A DNA stretch of 64,000 nucleotides from Bradyrhizobium sp. 149 (GCF_023073915.1 NZ_JADPKK010000022.1:620001-684000), one strand, 5' to 3'; shown: positions 53,922 to 62,077, numbered from the stretch's first letter. A program made the numbers and translations. Notes: generated by a model from the sequence alone, not told the origin.

Positions 53922-54896
53922 ATGACCAAAGCCGTCCGTGTGCACAAGGTCGGAGGCCCCGAAGCTCTGGTCTATGAGAGCGTCGATGTTCCGGCGCCTG
54001 GCCCCGGCGAGGTGCGCATCCGTCAGCATGCTGTCGGCCTGAACTTCATCGACGTCTATTACCGCACCGGCCTTTACAAGGCGCCGGGGCTTCCCTTTAT
54101 CGCCGGCAACGAGGCCTCGGGCGAGGTCGTCGCGGTGGGGCCGGGCGTGACGAATTTTCACCCGGGCGACCGCGTCGCCTACTACCACAATCTCGGCGCC
54201 TACACCGGCGAGCGCAACATCCCCTGGGAGCGGCTGGTCAAGCTGCCCGACCACATCACCTACGAACAGGGCGCCGTGCTGATGCTGAAGGGGTTGACCG
54301 TCTGGTATCTCCTGCACAAGACCTTCAAGGTCGAGCCGCATCATCGCGTGCTGATCCACGCCGCGGCGGGCGGCATCGGCCTGCTCGCCTGCCAATGGGC
54401 GAGGGCGATGGGCGCCCACGTCATCGGCACCGTCGGCTCGCGCGAAAAGGCTGCGCTTGCCGAGGCCAATGGCTGCGACCACGTAATCCTCTACAACGAG
54501 GAAGACTTCGTTGCGCGCGTCAAACAGATCAGCCGCAACGAAGGCTGCGATGTCGTCTATGACGGCGTCGGCAAGGCGACGTTCCCGGGCTCGCTATCCT
54601 GCCTGAAGCCGCGCGGGATGTTCGTCTCCTTCGGCAATGCCTCAGGCCCTGTGCCGCCATTCTCGATCGCGGAGCTCAACACTCACGGCTCGCTATTTGC
54701 GACCCGGCCGAAGCTCAACGACTATATCGGCACGCGCAAGGAATTACTGGAAGGCGCCGACACGCTGTTCGCTGCCGTCATCAACGGCAAGCTGCATGTG
54801 CCGATCAACCACGCTTACGCGCTCAAGGACGCCGCCAAGGCGCATATCGATCTCGAAAGCCGCAAGACCACGGGCGCGTCGATCCTGAAGCCGTGA
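53922..54896 (+). CDS. Quinone oxidoreductase (zeta-crystallin type MDR)
   Basis: 324 residues of the NADPH:quinone reductase group in the medium-chain dehydrogenase superfamily. GLNFIDVYYRTGLYKAPGLP (substrate side), FIAGNEASGEVVAVGPGVTN, the NADPH motif AAAGGIGLLACQWARAMGAH and GCDVVYDGVGKATFPGSLSC are all typical. It reduces quinones with one electron from NADPH. The Cys residues that bind zinc in alcohol dehydrogenases are absent. Terminated by the repeat element at 54914-55003. Confidence 0.9.
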   Translation: MTKAVRVHKVGGPEALVYESVDVPAPGPGEVRIRQHAVGLNFIDVYYRTGLYKAPGLPFIAGNEASGEVVAVGPGVTNFHPGDRVAYYHNLGAYTGERNIPWERLVKLPDHITYEQGAVLMLKGLTVWYLLHKTFKVEPHHRVLIHAAAGGIGLLACQWARAMGAHVIGTVGSREKAALAEANGCDHVILYNEEDFVARVKQISRNEGCDVVYDGVGKATFPGSLSCLKPRGMFVSFGNASGPVPPFSIAELNTHGSLFATRPKLNDYIGTRKELLEGADTLFAAVINGKLHVPINHAYALKDAAKAHIDLESRKTTGASILKP

Positions 54897-54913
54897 AGAA
54901 TTGTCTCGCCGAA

Positions 54914-55003
54914 GTCGTCATGCCCGGGCTTGTCCCGGGCATCCACGTTCTTCGTGCCGCGCTTCAAGGCGTGGATGGCCGGAACAAGCCCGGCCATGAC
55001 GGA
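54914..55003. repeat. Dispersed intergenic palindromic repeat (REP-like)
   Basis: Two large inverted arms (GTCATGCCCGGGCTTGTCCC and its partner GGAACAAGCCCGGCCATGAC, plus inner CATCCACG/CGTGGATG) make a long stem-loop between convergent genes. The sequence is of a type scattered through Bradyrhizobium genomes; a half copy lies at 38668-38686. It may also stop transcription from both sides. Confidence 0.8.
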
Positions 55004-55016
55004 GAGAGCGGGCCGC

Positions 55017-56213
55017 CTACGCCACCAATCGTGCCGCGCCGGTCTTGGTCAAAATCCCGTCGAGACAATCGATCATCTCGGCGATCTCGGCCCGCGTGAC
55101 GTTCAGCGCCGGCATGAAGCGCAGCGTGTCGACCTGCGGCGCGTTGAGGAGGACGCCGGCCTCGAACGCCTGCGCGACGATGCCGGGTGCGATCGCCAGC
55201 TTGAGGTCGAGCGCGAGCAGGAGGCCACGGCCGCGGACGCCGCCGAGGCCGTGCCGAGCCGAGACCTTCTGCAATTCGCTTTCGAGCAGCAGGCCGGTCT
55301 CGGTGACCGCCTTGAGGAAGTCCGGCTTGCCGACTTCGTCAAGCACCGCAAGTCCCGCCGCGCACATGATCGGGTTGCCGTTGAACGTGCCGCCCTGGTC
55401 GCCGTGCTCGAAGCAAGCGGCCCGCTCGGTCGCGAGCAGCGCTGCCAGCGGCACGCCGCCGCCGATGCCCTTGCCGAGCGTCATGATATCGGGCGCGATG
55501 CCGGTGTGCTCGTAGTGGAAGAGCTTGCCGGTCCGGCCCATCCCGGTCTGGATCTCGTCGAAGATCAGCAATAGACCGTGCGCATCGGTGAGGGCGCGCA
55601 ACTCCTGCAAGAACTGATCGGTCGCCGGCCACACGCCAGACTCGCCCTGGATCGGCTCGAGCATCACGGCGACGGTGTTGTCGTTGATCAGCTTTTCGAC
55701 CGAAGCGATGTCGTTGAGCTTCGCCTTCTTGAAGCCGGCGACCTTCGGCTCGAACAGCGGTTCAAAGGCCTTCTTGCCCGAGGCCGACATCGTCGCCAGC
55801 GTGCGGCCGTGAAAGCCGCCTTCGAAGCTGATGATCTCGAACGCCCCGCCTTTGTGCAGGCTGCCGTATTTGCGCGCGAGCTTGATCGCGCCCTCGTTGG
55901 CTTCCGCGCCGGAATTGGCGAAGAACACCTGGTCGAACGCGCTGTTTGCGACCAGCGCCTGCGCGAGCTTCAGGCTGGGCTCGTTGTAAAAGGCCGGGCT
56001 CGGCGTCAGCAGCCGCTTGGCTTGCGCGGCAAGCGCGTCGGCGATCGCGGGCGGGGAGTGCCCGAGGCAGTTGACGGCCCAGCCCTGCACGAAATCGAGA
56101 TAGCGCTTGCGGCTGTCGTCCCAGAGGTAGGAGCCGGCGCCGCGGACGAACACGGCCTTGGGCCGAGCCGTGATGTCCATCAGCGCATCATACGGATGGG
56201 TGGCGGTGGTCAT
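55017..56213 (-). CDS. argD: Acetylornithine-type aminotransferase (class III, ArgD-like)
   Basis: 398 residues from ATG 56213, preceded by AGAGGAG. PLP-fold class III motifs: FFANSGAEANEGAIKLARKY near residue 100, FHGRTLATMSASGKKAF, LIFDEIQTGMGRTGKLFHYE near 220 and LGKGIGGGVPLAALLATERA with the Schiff-base Lys near 250, then TFNGNPIMCAAGLAVLD. It would convert acetylornithine (or succinyldiaminopimelate) with 2-oxoglutarate in the arginine pathway. argF, which often follows argD in rhizobia, is absent, so a paralog elsewhere is possible. The leader and terminator at 56255-56440 suggest control by arginine. Confidence 0.85.
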   Translation of the reverse strand: MTTATHPYDALMDITARPKAVFVRGAGSYLWDDSRKRYLDFVQGWAVNCLGHSPPAIADALAAQAKRLLTPSPAFYNEPSLKLAQALVANSAFDQVFFANSGAEANEGAIKLARKYGSLHKGGAFEIISFEGGFHGRTLATMSASGKKAFEPLFEPKVAGFKKAKLNDIASVEKLINDNTVAVMLEPIQGESGVWPATDQFLQELRALTDAHGLLLIFDEIQTGMGRTGKLFHYEHTGIAPDIMTLGKGIGGGVPLAALLATERAACFEHGDQGGTFNGNPIMCAAGLAVLDEVGKPDFLKAVTETGLLLESELQKVSARHGLGGVRGRGLLLALDLKLAIAPGIVAQAFEAGVLLNAPQVDTLRFMPALNVTRAEIAEMIDCLDGILTKTGAARLVA

Positions 56214-56254
56214 GTCGAACTCCTCTGGAGGCGGGTGGAAAAGGCGCGCGAAAT

Positions 56255-56286
56255 GCAAAAAGGCCGCACCTTGCGGGTGCGGCCTT
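56255..56286 (-). terminator. Intrinsic terminator upstream of the argD-like gene (candidate attenuator)
   Basis: On the minus strand AAGGCCGCACC, loop CGCAA, GGTGCGGCCTT, then TTTG: an 11-bp perfect stem with T-run. It lies between the leader ORF stop (56314) and the argD-like start (56213), oriented with the gene, so it would stop transcription before the gene unless an antiterminator forms. Confidence 0.85.
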
Positions 56287-56313
56287 CTCGAAAACTGGGC
56301 TGAATTCAGTGCT

Positions 56314-56403
56314 TCAGCGGCGTCGTCGGACATGGCGCAACCCATCATCGTCGCGGGAGCGACGACGCATGACTTGGCGCAGATGGGTCCGGGAGCTGAT
56401 CAT
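56314..56403 (-). CDS. Arginine-rich leader peptide (candidate attenuation leader)
   Basis: The frame from ATG 56403 to TGA 56314 encodes 29 residues of which 11 are Arg. An in-frame ATG at 56370 gives MRRRSRDDDGLRHVRRRR. Codons include CGT CGT CGC early and CGA CGA CGC CGC at the end. The promoter at 56411-56440 places the likely transcription start at or next to the AUG of 56403, so it may be leaderless, as the tryptophan leader of Sinorhizobium is. Arg codons recur at the places where a ribosome stall would change RNA folding. No homologue is known to me. Confidence 0.6.
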   Translation of the reverse strand: MISSRTHLRQVMRRRSRDDDGLRHVRRRR

Positions 56404-56410
56404 GGCCGCG

Positions 56411-56440
56411 TCCGTACAGCCGAACGCCCGCGCTTGTCAA
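56411..56440 (-). promoter_or_regulatory. Probable promoter of the argD leader
   Basis: TTGACA at 56440-56435 and TACGGA at 56416-56411 with 18-bp spacing; the AUG of the leader ORF starts 7 nt after the -10 box. The -35 box is a perfect match; the -10 box is weak. Confidence 0.55.
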
Positions 56441-56671
56441 GCGGGTGCTTTGCAAGTCACCCGCTGAGCGTGCATCGGTCAGCTCGGATACGCGGCGTCT
56501 TCTCTTCGCGTTCCGCCAATCCGCATCCGCCATCGTGGCAATGCGCGAGCATCTCCGTGGCAACCATCACGTCTCTGGCGCGTTTGTGATCGGCGAACGC
56601 GAATTGGTTCGAACCGGACACATGACGGTTCAGACCAAGAGGGGCGGGACCAACCAGATAGTTTTAAAGCC

Positions 56672-57619
56672 TTGTCCGAAAAGCCTTATCCGATCGACCT
56701 CGACAGCATTCGCGGCGCGTTTCCGCCGGGTATCGAAGCGCCATCCCTGTTGATCGATTTCGCCGGCTGGCTGAAGGGACGCCCTTGGGGCAGCGTCGGC
56801 TGCTTCTCGCTGCAGGGTCAGTTTTCCGATCAGGCGCCGATCTTCGACGGCAGTCCTTTACGCGACAGGTTTTCGCTGTTCATGCGGCTGCCGGATGGCT
56901 CGGCCGTCGGCGGCTGGTACGGCGCGGGTCTTGATCGCGACAATCCGCCGATCGTGGGGCTTGGCTCCGAGGGCGATCACGAGCTGTTGGCGCCGAGCCT
57001 CGATGGGCTGCTCGCAAAACTGACATGGCAGCAATTCGACAAGGCGTGGCACGATCTGCTGCCGTATGACGAAGTCGAATGCCAGACGGTCGAACTCGCG
57101 CAATGGCTCGCCGGACGGCCGGCCGGGGAGGCGGCGGCGCCCGATGACAACTTGTCGGAGCTTCCCGACTTTCGCGGCTTCGTGGAAAAATGGAGCCGGG
57201 ATCGCGAAGACTATTGGGCCAATCATCGCTTGATGGCCGAGCTCGGCTGGCGCCTCGCCGCGCATCTGCCGAAGGGCAAGAAGCCCTGGGACAAGACGGA
57301 CTTCGAGATCGCGATCGTCGGCAAGCAATACGAGGCGCGCGTCCTGACGCGCGGGCCGCAGCCGTTCGAGGAAGCCGGCTCGATCGAATCCCTGCTGCGC
57401 GATCTGCGCGAGGAGATGCGCCGCGCACAGCCGGACCTCGGGCTGTGGCACGCCATGAAGTTCGGACTCTATGCCGACGGCCGGGTCATGCCGAATTTCG
57501 AATACGATGTGCGGCCGAGCATCGATGGCGAGCCTGCGAAACTGTCCGAGGCGCAAGCCGATCTTGCCCGCGCACCGCGGCCGGAGCGCTGGGTGCCGAA
57601 ATGGCTGGCAGCGTCCTGA
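56672..57619 (+). CDS. Hypothetical protein, unrecognised
   Basis: 315 residues from TTG 56672 (SEKPYPIDLDSIRGAFPPGI). An N-terminal domain (LLIDFAGWLKGRPWGSVGCF, RFSLFMRLPDGSAVGGWYGA, DHELLAPSLDGLLAKLTWQQ) recalls SMI1/KNR4-type proteins, but the match is weak. The C-terminal part is helical with IVGKQYEARVLTRGPQPFEE and ends WVPKWLAAS. No signal peptide or membrane segment. The promoter region is shared with the divergent argD leader. Confidence 0.6.
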   Translation: MSEKPYPIDLDSIRGAFPPGIEAPSLLIDFAGWLKGRPWGSVGCFSLQGQFSDQAPIFDGSPLRDRFSLFMRLPDGSAVGGWYGAGLDRDNPPIVGLGSEGDHELLAPSLDGLLAKLTWQQFDKAWHDLLPYDEVECQTVELAQWLAGRPAGEAAAPDDNLSELPDFRGFVEKWSRDREDYWANHRLMAELGWRLAAHLPKGKKPWDKTDFEIAIVGKQYEARVLTRGPQPFEEAGSIESLLRDLREEMRRAQPDLGLWHAMKFGLYADGRVMPNFEYDVRPSIDGEPAKLSEAQADLARAPRPERWVPKWLAAS

Positions 57620-57713
57620 AGTTCGGAATCGCGCGATGGTGCCATGCAGCCGGCGCGCCGTCTTCTACTGTCGTGCCAGTTTGACCTCGCAAGGATGATG
57701 CCTTCGATCCCCC

Positions 57714-57744
57714 TTGACTTAGAGCGCGCTCGAAGGGGTATCTG
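57714..57744 (+). promoter_or_regulatory. MerR-type promoter with 19-bp spacer and operator
   Basis: TTGACT (57714-57719) and TATCTG (57739-57744) are separated by 19 bp, the over-long spacer that MerR-family activators untwist. An 18-bp imperfect palindrome CTTAGAGCGCGCTCGAAG (57718-57735) fills the spacer. It lies about 30 bp before the MerR-type gene, so autoregulation is likely. Confidence 0.75.
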
Positions 57745-57773
57745 TACGTGCGTCAGTACGAGAACGGGCACAA

Positions 57774-58205
57774 ATGAAGATCGGCGACCTCGCAAAACGA
57801 ACCGGCTTGTCGACTCACACGCTGCGTTACTATGAGCGCATCGGGCTGCTGCCATACGCTGACCGGGATCGCTCCGGCCAGCGTGATTATGACGCATCGA
57901 TCCTCACATGGATCGCATTCCTTGGTCGGCTGAAGACCACCGGAATGCCGATCCGGGACATGTTGCGTTACGCGGCGCTTCGTGACGAAGGCGAAACGAC
58001 CGGGCCAACCCGGCGGCAAATGCTGGAAGTCCACCGGGAACAGGTTCGCACGCAGATCGCCGAACTCCAGGAATGCCTGCTCGTCCTCGATACAAAGATC
58101 GCCGGTTACGCCGGCGACGAACAGAGGATGAAGAAAAATGACGCACGCCGAAACTCAACCGGAAAGTCGCTTCGATCGCGGCCAGCGGGCCCTGTCACGC
58201 ATTGA
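57774..58205 (+). CDS. MerR-family transcriptional regulator
   Basis: 143 residues. The winged helix-turn-helix MKIGDLAKRTGLSTHTLRYY then ERIGLLPYADRDRSGQRDYD is a clear MerR N-terminus; a dimerisation coiled coil (VHREQVRTQIAELQECLLVL) follows. The C-terminus has no metal Cys pair (only one Cys), so it probably responds to an organic or redox cue. It would activate the 19-bp-spacer promoter at 57714-57744. It overlaps the next gene by 68 bp. Confidence 0.88.
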   Translation: MKIGDLAKRTGLSTHTLRYYERIGLLPYADRDRSGQRDYDASILTWIAFLGRLKTTGMPIRDMLRYAALRDEGETTGPTRRQMLEVHREQVRTQIAELQECLLVLDTKIAGYAGDEQRMKKNDARRNSTGKSLRSRPAGPVTH

Positions 58206-58542
58206 TGGCAGCGCCGGCGAAAAAGTCATCGCTTCCCTCGCCGATATAGCTCCGGATTTCGCACGTTACATCATCGAGTTTCCCTTCGGCGACATCTATT
58301 GCCGCCCGGGCCTCGGCGTGCGCGATCGAGAGATCGCGACGATCGCCGCACTGACGGCGATCGGAAATGCCGCGCCTCAGCTCAAAGTGCATATCGAGGC
58401 GGGTCTGAATGTCGGGCTCTCTCGCGACGAGATCGTAGAGATCATCATGCAGATGGCCGTCTATGCGGGCTTCCCGGCAGCGCTGAACGGGCTGTTCGCA
58501 GCCAAGGAGGTATTCGCCGCGCATGACGGACAGCAAGCGTAG
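58138..58542 (+). CDS. Carboxymuconolactone decarboxylase-family protein (AhpD-like)
   Basis: 134 residues of the CMD family: REIATIAALTAIGNAAPQLK near residue 63 and the helix HIEAGLNVGLSRDEIVEIIM, then YAGFPAALNGLFAAKEVFA. The CxxC of the AhpD peroxidase branch is absent, so the family-typical hydrolase/decarboxylase or a ring-opening role is likelier. Start at ATG 58138 with GAGG and AAGAAAA upstream. It overlaps the MerR gene by 68 bp in another frame, longer than usual, so they should be coupled. Confidence 0.85.
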   Translation: MTHAETQPESRFDRGQRALSRIDGSAGEKVIASLADIAPDFARYIIEFPFGDIYCRPGLGVRDREIATIAALTAIGNAAPQLKVHIEAGLNVGLSRDEIVEIIMQMAVYAGFPAALNGLFAAKEVFAAHDGQQA

Positions 58543-58559
58543 GAGAAGCGTCCTAAATC

Positions 58560-59885
58560 TCAGAATCCCGCGACGCTGCCGTGCAGATCGTACTGGTCGG
58601 CGCGCTCGATCTTCGCGGTGACGATCTCGCCGACGCGCAGAGGACGGCGGCTCGACAGGTAAACCGCGCCGTCGATCTCGGGCGCATCGGCCTTGGAGCG
58701 GCCCTTTGAGACGGTCGGGCCGACCTCGTCGATGATGATCTGCTGGCGGGTGCCGACCTTGCGCTTCAGCCTGCGCGCAGAGATTTTCTGCTGGCGCGCC
58801 ATCAGCGCGTTGTAGCGCTCCTGCTTGATCTCTTCGGGTACCGGATTCTCGATCGCGTTCGCCGTGGCGCCGGCGACCGGCTCGTATTTGAAGCAGCCGA
58901 GCCGGTCGATCTCGGCCTCGTCGAGCCAGTCGAGCAGATAGGCGAAGTCGGAATCGGTCTCGCCGGGAAAGCCAACGATGAAGGTCGAGCGCAGGGCGAG
59001 ATCAGGGCACTGCTCGCGCCAGCGCTTGATCCGCGCCAGCGTCTTGTCCTGCGCCGCCGGGCGCTTCATCGCCTTCAGCACCTCGGGGCTCGCATGCTGG
59101 AACGGGATGTCGAGATAGGGCAGCACCTTGCCCTCGTTCATCAGTGCGATGACCTCGTCGACATGCGGGTAGGGGTAGACGTATTGCAGCCGGACCCAGG
59201 CGCCGAGTTCGCCGAGCTCGCGCGCGAGGTCGATGAATTTGGCGCGGACCTGGCGATCCTTCCACGGGCTCTCGGCGTATTTGAGATCGACGCCGTAGGC
59301 CGAGGTGTCCTGCGAGATCACCAGCAGCTCTTTCACGCCGGCGTCGACCAGGCGCTCGGCTTCGCGCAGCACGTCATTGGCCGGGCGTGAGACGAGATCG
59401 CCGCGCAGCTTTGGAATGATGCAGAAGGTGCAGCGGTTGTTGCAGCCCTCGGAAATCTTCAAATAGGCGTAGTGCCGCGGCGTCAGCTTGATGCCCTGCG
59501 GCGGCACCAGGTCGAGATGCGGATTGTGGGCGGGCGGCAGCGCGCGATGCACGGCGTCCAGCACGCTCTCATATTGCTGCGGGCCTGATATCGAGAGCAC
59601 GCCGGGATAGGCCTGCTCGATCTGCTCGGGTTCCGCGCCCATGCAGCCGGTGACGATCACCTTGCCGTTCTCGGCCATGGCCTCGCCGATCGCCGACAGC
59701 GATTCCTGCTTGGCGCTATCGAGGAAGCCACAGGTGTTAACGATGACGATATCGGCCCCGTCATGCTTGCGGGCGAGCTCGTAGCCCTCGGCGCGCAGGC
59801 GCGTGATGATGCGCTCGGAATCCACCAAAGCCTTGGGACATCCGAGTGACACGAAGCTGACCTTGGGCGCAGCCGTCTGATCCAT
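58560..59885 (-). CDS. rimO: Ribosomal protein S12 methylthiotransferase RimO
   Basis: 441 residues. The N-terminal MTTase domain has its three iron-sulfur Cys (SLGCPK, NTCGF, TGCMG). The radical SAM CxxxCxxC is KISEGCNNRCTFCIIPKLRG. The C-terminal TRAM domain follows (RRPLRVGEIVTAKIERADQY). RimO adds a methylthio group to an Asp of ribosomal protein S12. ATG 59885 gives family length; the frame is open up to 59963. It is divergent from nasT. Confidence 0.94.
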   Translation of the reverse strand: MDQTAAPKVSFVSLGCPKALVDSERIITRLRAEGYELARKHDGADIVIVNTCGFLDSAKQESLSAIGEAMAENGKVIVTGCMGAEPEQIEQAYPGVLSISGPQQYESVLDAVHRALPPAHNPHLDLVPPQGIKLTPRHYAYLKISEGCNNRCTFCIIPKLRGDLVSRPANDVLREAERLVDAGVKELLVISQDTSAYGVDLKYAESPWKDRQVRAKFIDLARELGELGAWVRLQYVYPYPHVDEVIALMNEGKVLPYLDIPFQHASPEVLKAMKRPAAQDKTLARIKRWREQCPDLALRSTFIVGFPGETDSDFAYLLDWLDEAEIDRLGCFKYEPVAGATANAIENPVPEEIKQERYNALMARQQKISARRLKRKVGTRQQIIIDEVGPTVSKGRSKADAPEIDGAVYLSSRRPLRVGEIVTAKIERADQYDLHGSVAGF

Positions 59886-59995
59886 ATCTGATCTGCCTGA
59901 TTGACAGGGTTGAGCTAGTCCCAATTGCCCATAATTACAACCCTTTGCATGGCCCGCGGGCATGCTATGGATGAATCACTGGTGGTGAGTGAGCA

Positions 59996-60586
59996 ATGAG
60001 CGCCGAGCAGTCGCCCAAAATCGTGATCGTCGACGAAAGCCCGATCCGGGCCGCGATCCTCGAGGAAGGGTTGCGGGAGTCCGGATTCACGCAGATCGTC
60101 CATATCCGGGAGATGCAGAGCCTGCTCGCCCGTATTTATGCGGTAGACCCCGACATCATCCTGATCGATCTGGAAAACCCCAGCCGCGACGTGCTGGAAG
60201 CGATGTTCCAGGTCAGCCGCGCCGTGAAGCGGCCGATCGCGATGTTTGTCGACCAGAGCGATTCATCCTCGATCCAGGCCTCGGTCGAGGCGGGGGTCTC
60301 CGCCTATATCGTCGACGGGCTGAGGAAGGAGCGCATCAAGCCGATCCTCGACCTCTGCGTGTCGCGCTTCAATGCCTTCGCAAAACTCCAGGAAGAGCTG
60401 GAGCGCACCAAGTCGCAGCTCGAGGATCGCAAGGTCATCGAGAAGGCCAAGGGCATCCTGATGAAGGTGAAGGGCCTCAACGAGGACGAGGCCTACGTGC
60501 TGCTGCGCTCCACCGCGATGCGCGAGAAGAAGAAAATCGGCGAGATCGCCCAGTCGATCATCACCGCGTCGGAGATGCTGAAATGA
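59996..60586 (+). CDS. nasT: NasT-type ANTAR response regulator
   Basis: 196 residues. A receiver domain (PKIVIVDESPIRAAILEEGL, DIILIDLENPSRDVLEAMFQ with the Asp at the phosphorylation place) is followed by a linker helix and an ANTAR RNA-binding domain at the end (KVIEKAKGILMKVKGLNEDE, EKKKIGEIAQSIITASEML). NasT binds hairpins in nitrate-assimilation leaders and prevents termination; NasS holds it inactive without nitrate. Its stop overlaps nasS's ATG by 4 bp (ATGA). Confidence 0.92.
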   Translation: MSAEQSPKIVIVDESPIRAAILEEGLRESGFTQIVHIREMQSLLARIYAVDPDIILIDLENPSRDVLEAMFQVSRAVKRPIAMFVDQSDSSSIQASVEAGVSAYIVDGLRKERIKPILDLCVSRFNAFAKLQEELERTKSQLEDRKVIEKAKGILMKVKGLNEDEAYVLLRSTAMREKKKIGEIAQSIITASEMLK

Positions 60587-61746
60587 CCGCTCCCCTCCGC
60601 ATCGGGTTCATTCCGCTGGTCGACGCCGCGGCGCTGATCGTTGCCGTCGACAAGGGATTTACCGCGGCCGAGGGGCTCGAGGTCGAACTGGTGCGCGAGG
60701 TCTCCTGGTCCAACGTCCGCGACAAGCTCAACATCGGCCTGTTCGACGCCGCGCATCTCCTGGCGCCTGTTGCGATCGCGTCCTCGCTCGGGCTCGGTCA
60801 CGTCAAGGTGCCGATCGCGGCGCCCTTCAATCTCGGCATCAACGGCAATGCGATTACGGTGTCGCCGGCGCTTCATGCCGCGCTGATGGAGGAGATCGAC
60901 GGCGACCGCTTCGATCCGCTGGCCACGGCAAAAGCGTTGGCACGCGTCGTCGCCAAGCGGCGCAAAGCGGGGGCCGATCCGTTGACCTTCGGCATGACCT
61001 TCCCGTTCTCGACCCACAATTATCAATTGCGGTTCTGGATGGCCGCGGCCGGCGTCGATCCGGACGAGGATTTGCGCCTCGTGGTGCTGCCGCCGCCCTA
61101 CATGGTCGAGAGTCTCGCCAATGGCCATGTCGATGCGTTCTGCGTCGGCGCGCCCTGGAATTCGATCGCGGTCGATCTCGGCATCGGCCACATCCTGCAT
61201 TTCGTCTCCGACATCCTGGCCCGTGCGGCGGAGAAGGTGCTGGGGGTCCGACAGATCTGGGCTGACAAGAATCCGGACGTGGTCGCTAGCCTGGTGCGCG
61301 CGGCGATGAAAGCCGCCGAGTTCATCGAGCATCCGGAAAACCGGAGCGAAGCGGCGCGGATCCTGGCGCAGCCCGAACGCATCGGCGTCGACGCCGAAGT
61401 CATCCAGCGTACCCTCACGGGACGCCTCAAGATTTCGCCGGACGGCACCTTTCGCGAGAGCGGCAGCTACCTTCTGGTGGGACGCGAGGAAGCAGGGCGC
61501 CCCGATCCGGTCCAGGCCGCCTGGCTCTATGCGCAGATGGTGCGCTGGGGGCAGACGACGCTGACGCCCGACGGTGTCAAGACGGCGATGGCCGTGTTCA
61601 GGCCCGATCTCTACGACGCGGCCCTTGGCCAGCGGCCGCCCGTCGTAGCCCCGGCGGCGTTCGGCGCATTCGCCGGCCCCGCCTTCGATCCTGCCAACAT
61701 TCGGGGGCATCTCGACGCCTTCGAGGTGGGCCGTTGGAAGGCCTGA
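60583..61746 (+). CDS. nasS: NasS-type nitrate sensor (NrtA/CmpA-like)
   Basis: 387 residues without a signal peptide. It is similar to NrtA/CmpA binding proteins: RIGFIPLVDAAALIVAVDKG, VREVSWSNVRDKLNIGLFDA, TFPFSTHNYQLRFWMAAAGV and YMVESLANGHVDAFCVGAPW. Cytoplasmic NasS binds nitrate or nitrite and then frees NasT. Bradyrhizobium japonicum NasS/NasT control nitrate assimilation and nos genes, so this pair should act on the nirA leader and others. Confidence 0.9.
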   Translation: MTAPLRIGFIPLVDAAALIVAVDKGFTAAEGLEVELVREVSWSNVRDKLNIGLFDAAHLLAPVAIASSLGLGHVKVPIAAPFNLGINGNAITVSPALHAALMEEIDGDRFDPLATAKALARVVAKRRKAGADPLTFGMTFPFSTHNYQLRFWMAAAGVDPDEDLRLVVLPPPYMVESLANGHVDAFCVGAPWNSIAVDLGIGHILHFVSDILARAAEKVLGVRQIWADKNPDVVASLVRAAMKAAEFIEHPENRSEAARILAQPERIGVDAEVIQRTLTGRLKISPDGTFRESGSYLLVGREEAGRPDPVQAAWLYAQMVRWGQTTLTPDGVKTAMAVFRPDLYDAALGQRPPVVAPAAFGAFAGPAFDPANIRGHLDAFEVGRWKA

Positions 61747-62077
61747 TTCTGTCTGCATCGTTTTTGGGCGTGCGGGATCATCGGCTAAATTTTGAGCCGA
61801 GTGCCCGAATTTCGGGAGAGTTCCGGCATCGGGACCTTCCGGCATCCACGTAACCGTTTGAAAAGAAACAACCTTCCAATCACTCAAAGCTGGCACGCAA
61901 CTTGAATGTTGCAGTGCGGCCAGCCTGTCACAGATGCCTGCTGAGCCGAGTCCCGCAGCAACGAAGCTGATCGGACCGTTGGGTGCGGAGCCGGCTCTTG
62001 AGCCAGCCGAGCTCCTCGCGGGTCGTGCACTTTCCGTCGATACCACCCAGGTGGCCGCAGGAGCTTCGTTACTGACC
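61747..62077 (+). promoter_or_regulatory. nirA leader with possible NasT (ANTAR) hairpins and sigma-54-like site
   Basis: At 61930-61935 and 61960-61965 lie two hexaloops ACAGAT and AACGAA, each with A1 and G4, in stems at 61921-61943 (imperfect) and 61956-61969 (CAGC/GCTG). This matches the ANTAR target scheme of two hexaloop hairpins. A GGAGC..GCTCC hairpin (61987-62015) follows. TGGCACG CAAC TTGAA (61891-61906) resembles a sigma-54 site with a mismatch at -12, but it also folds as a hairpin. No clear terminator with T-run was found. Confidence 0.5.
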
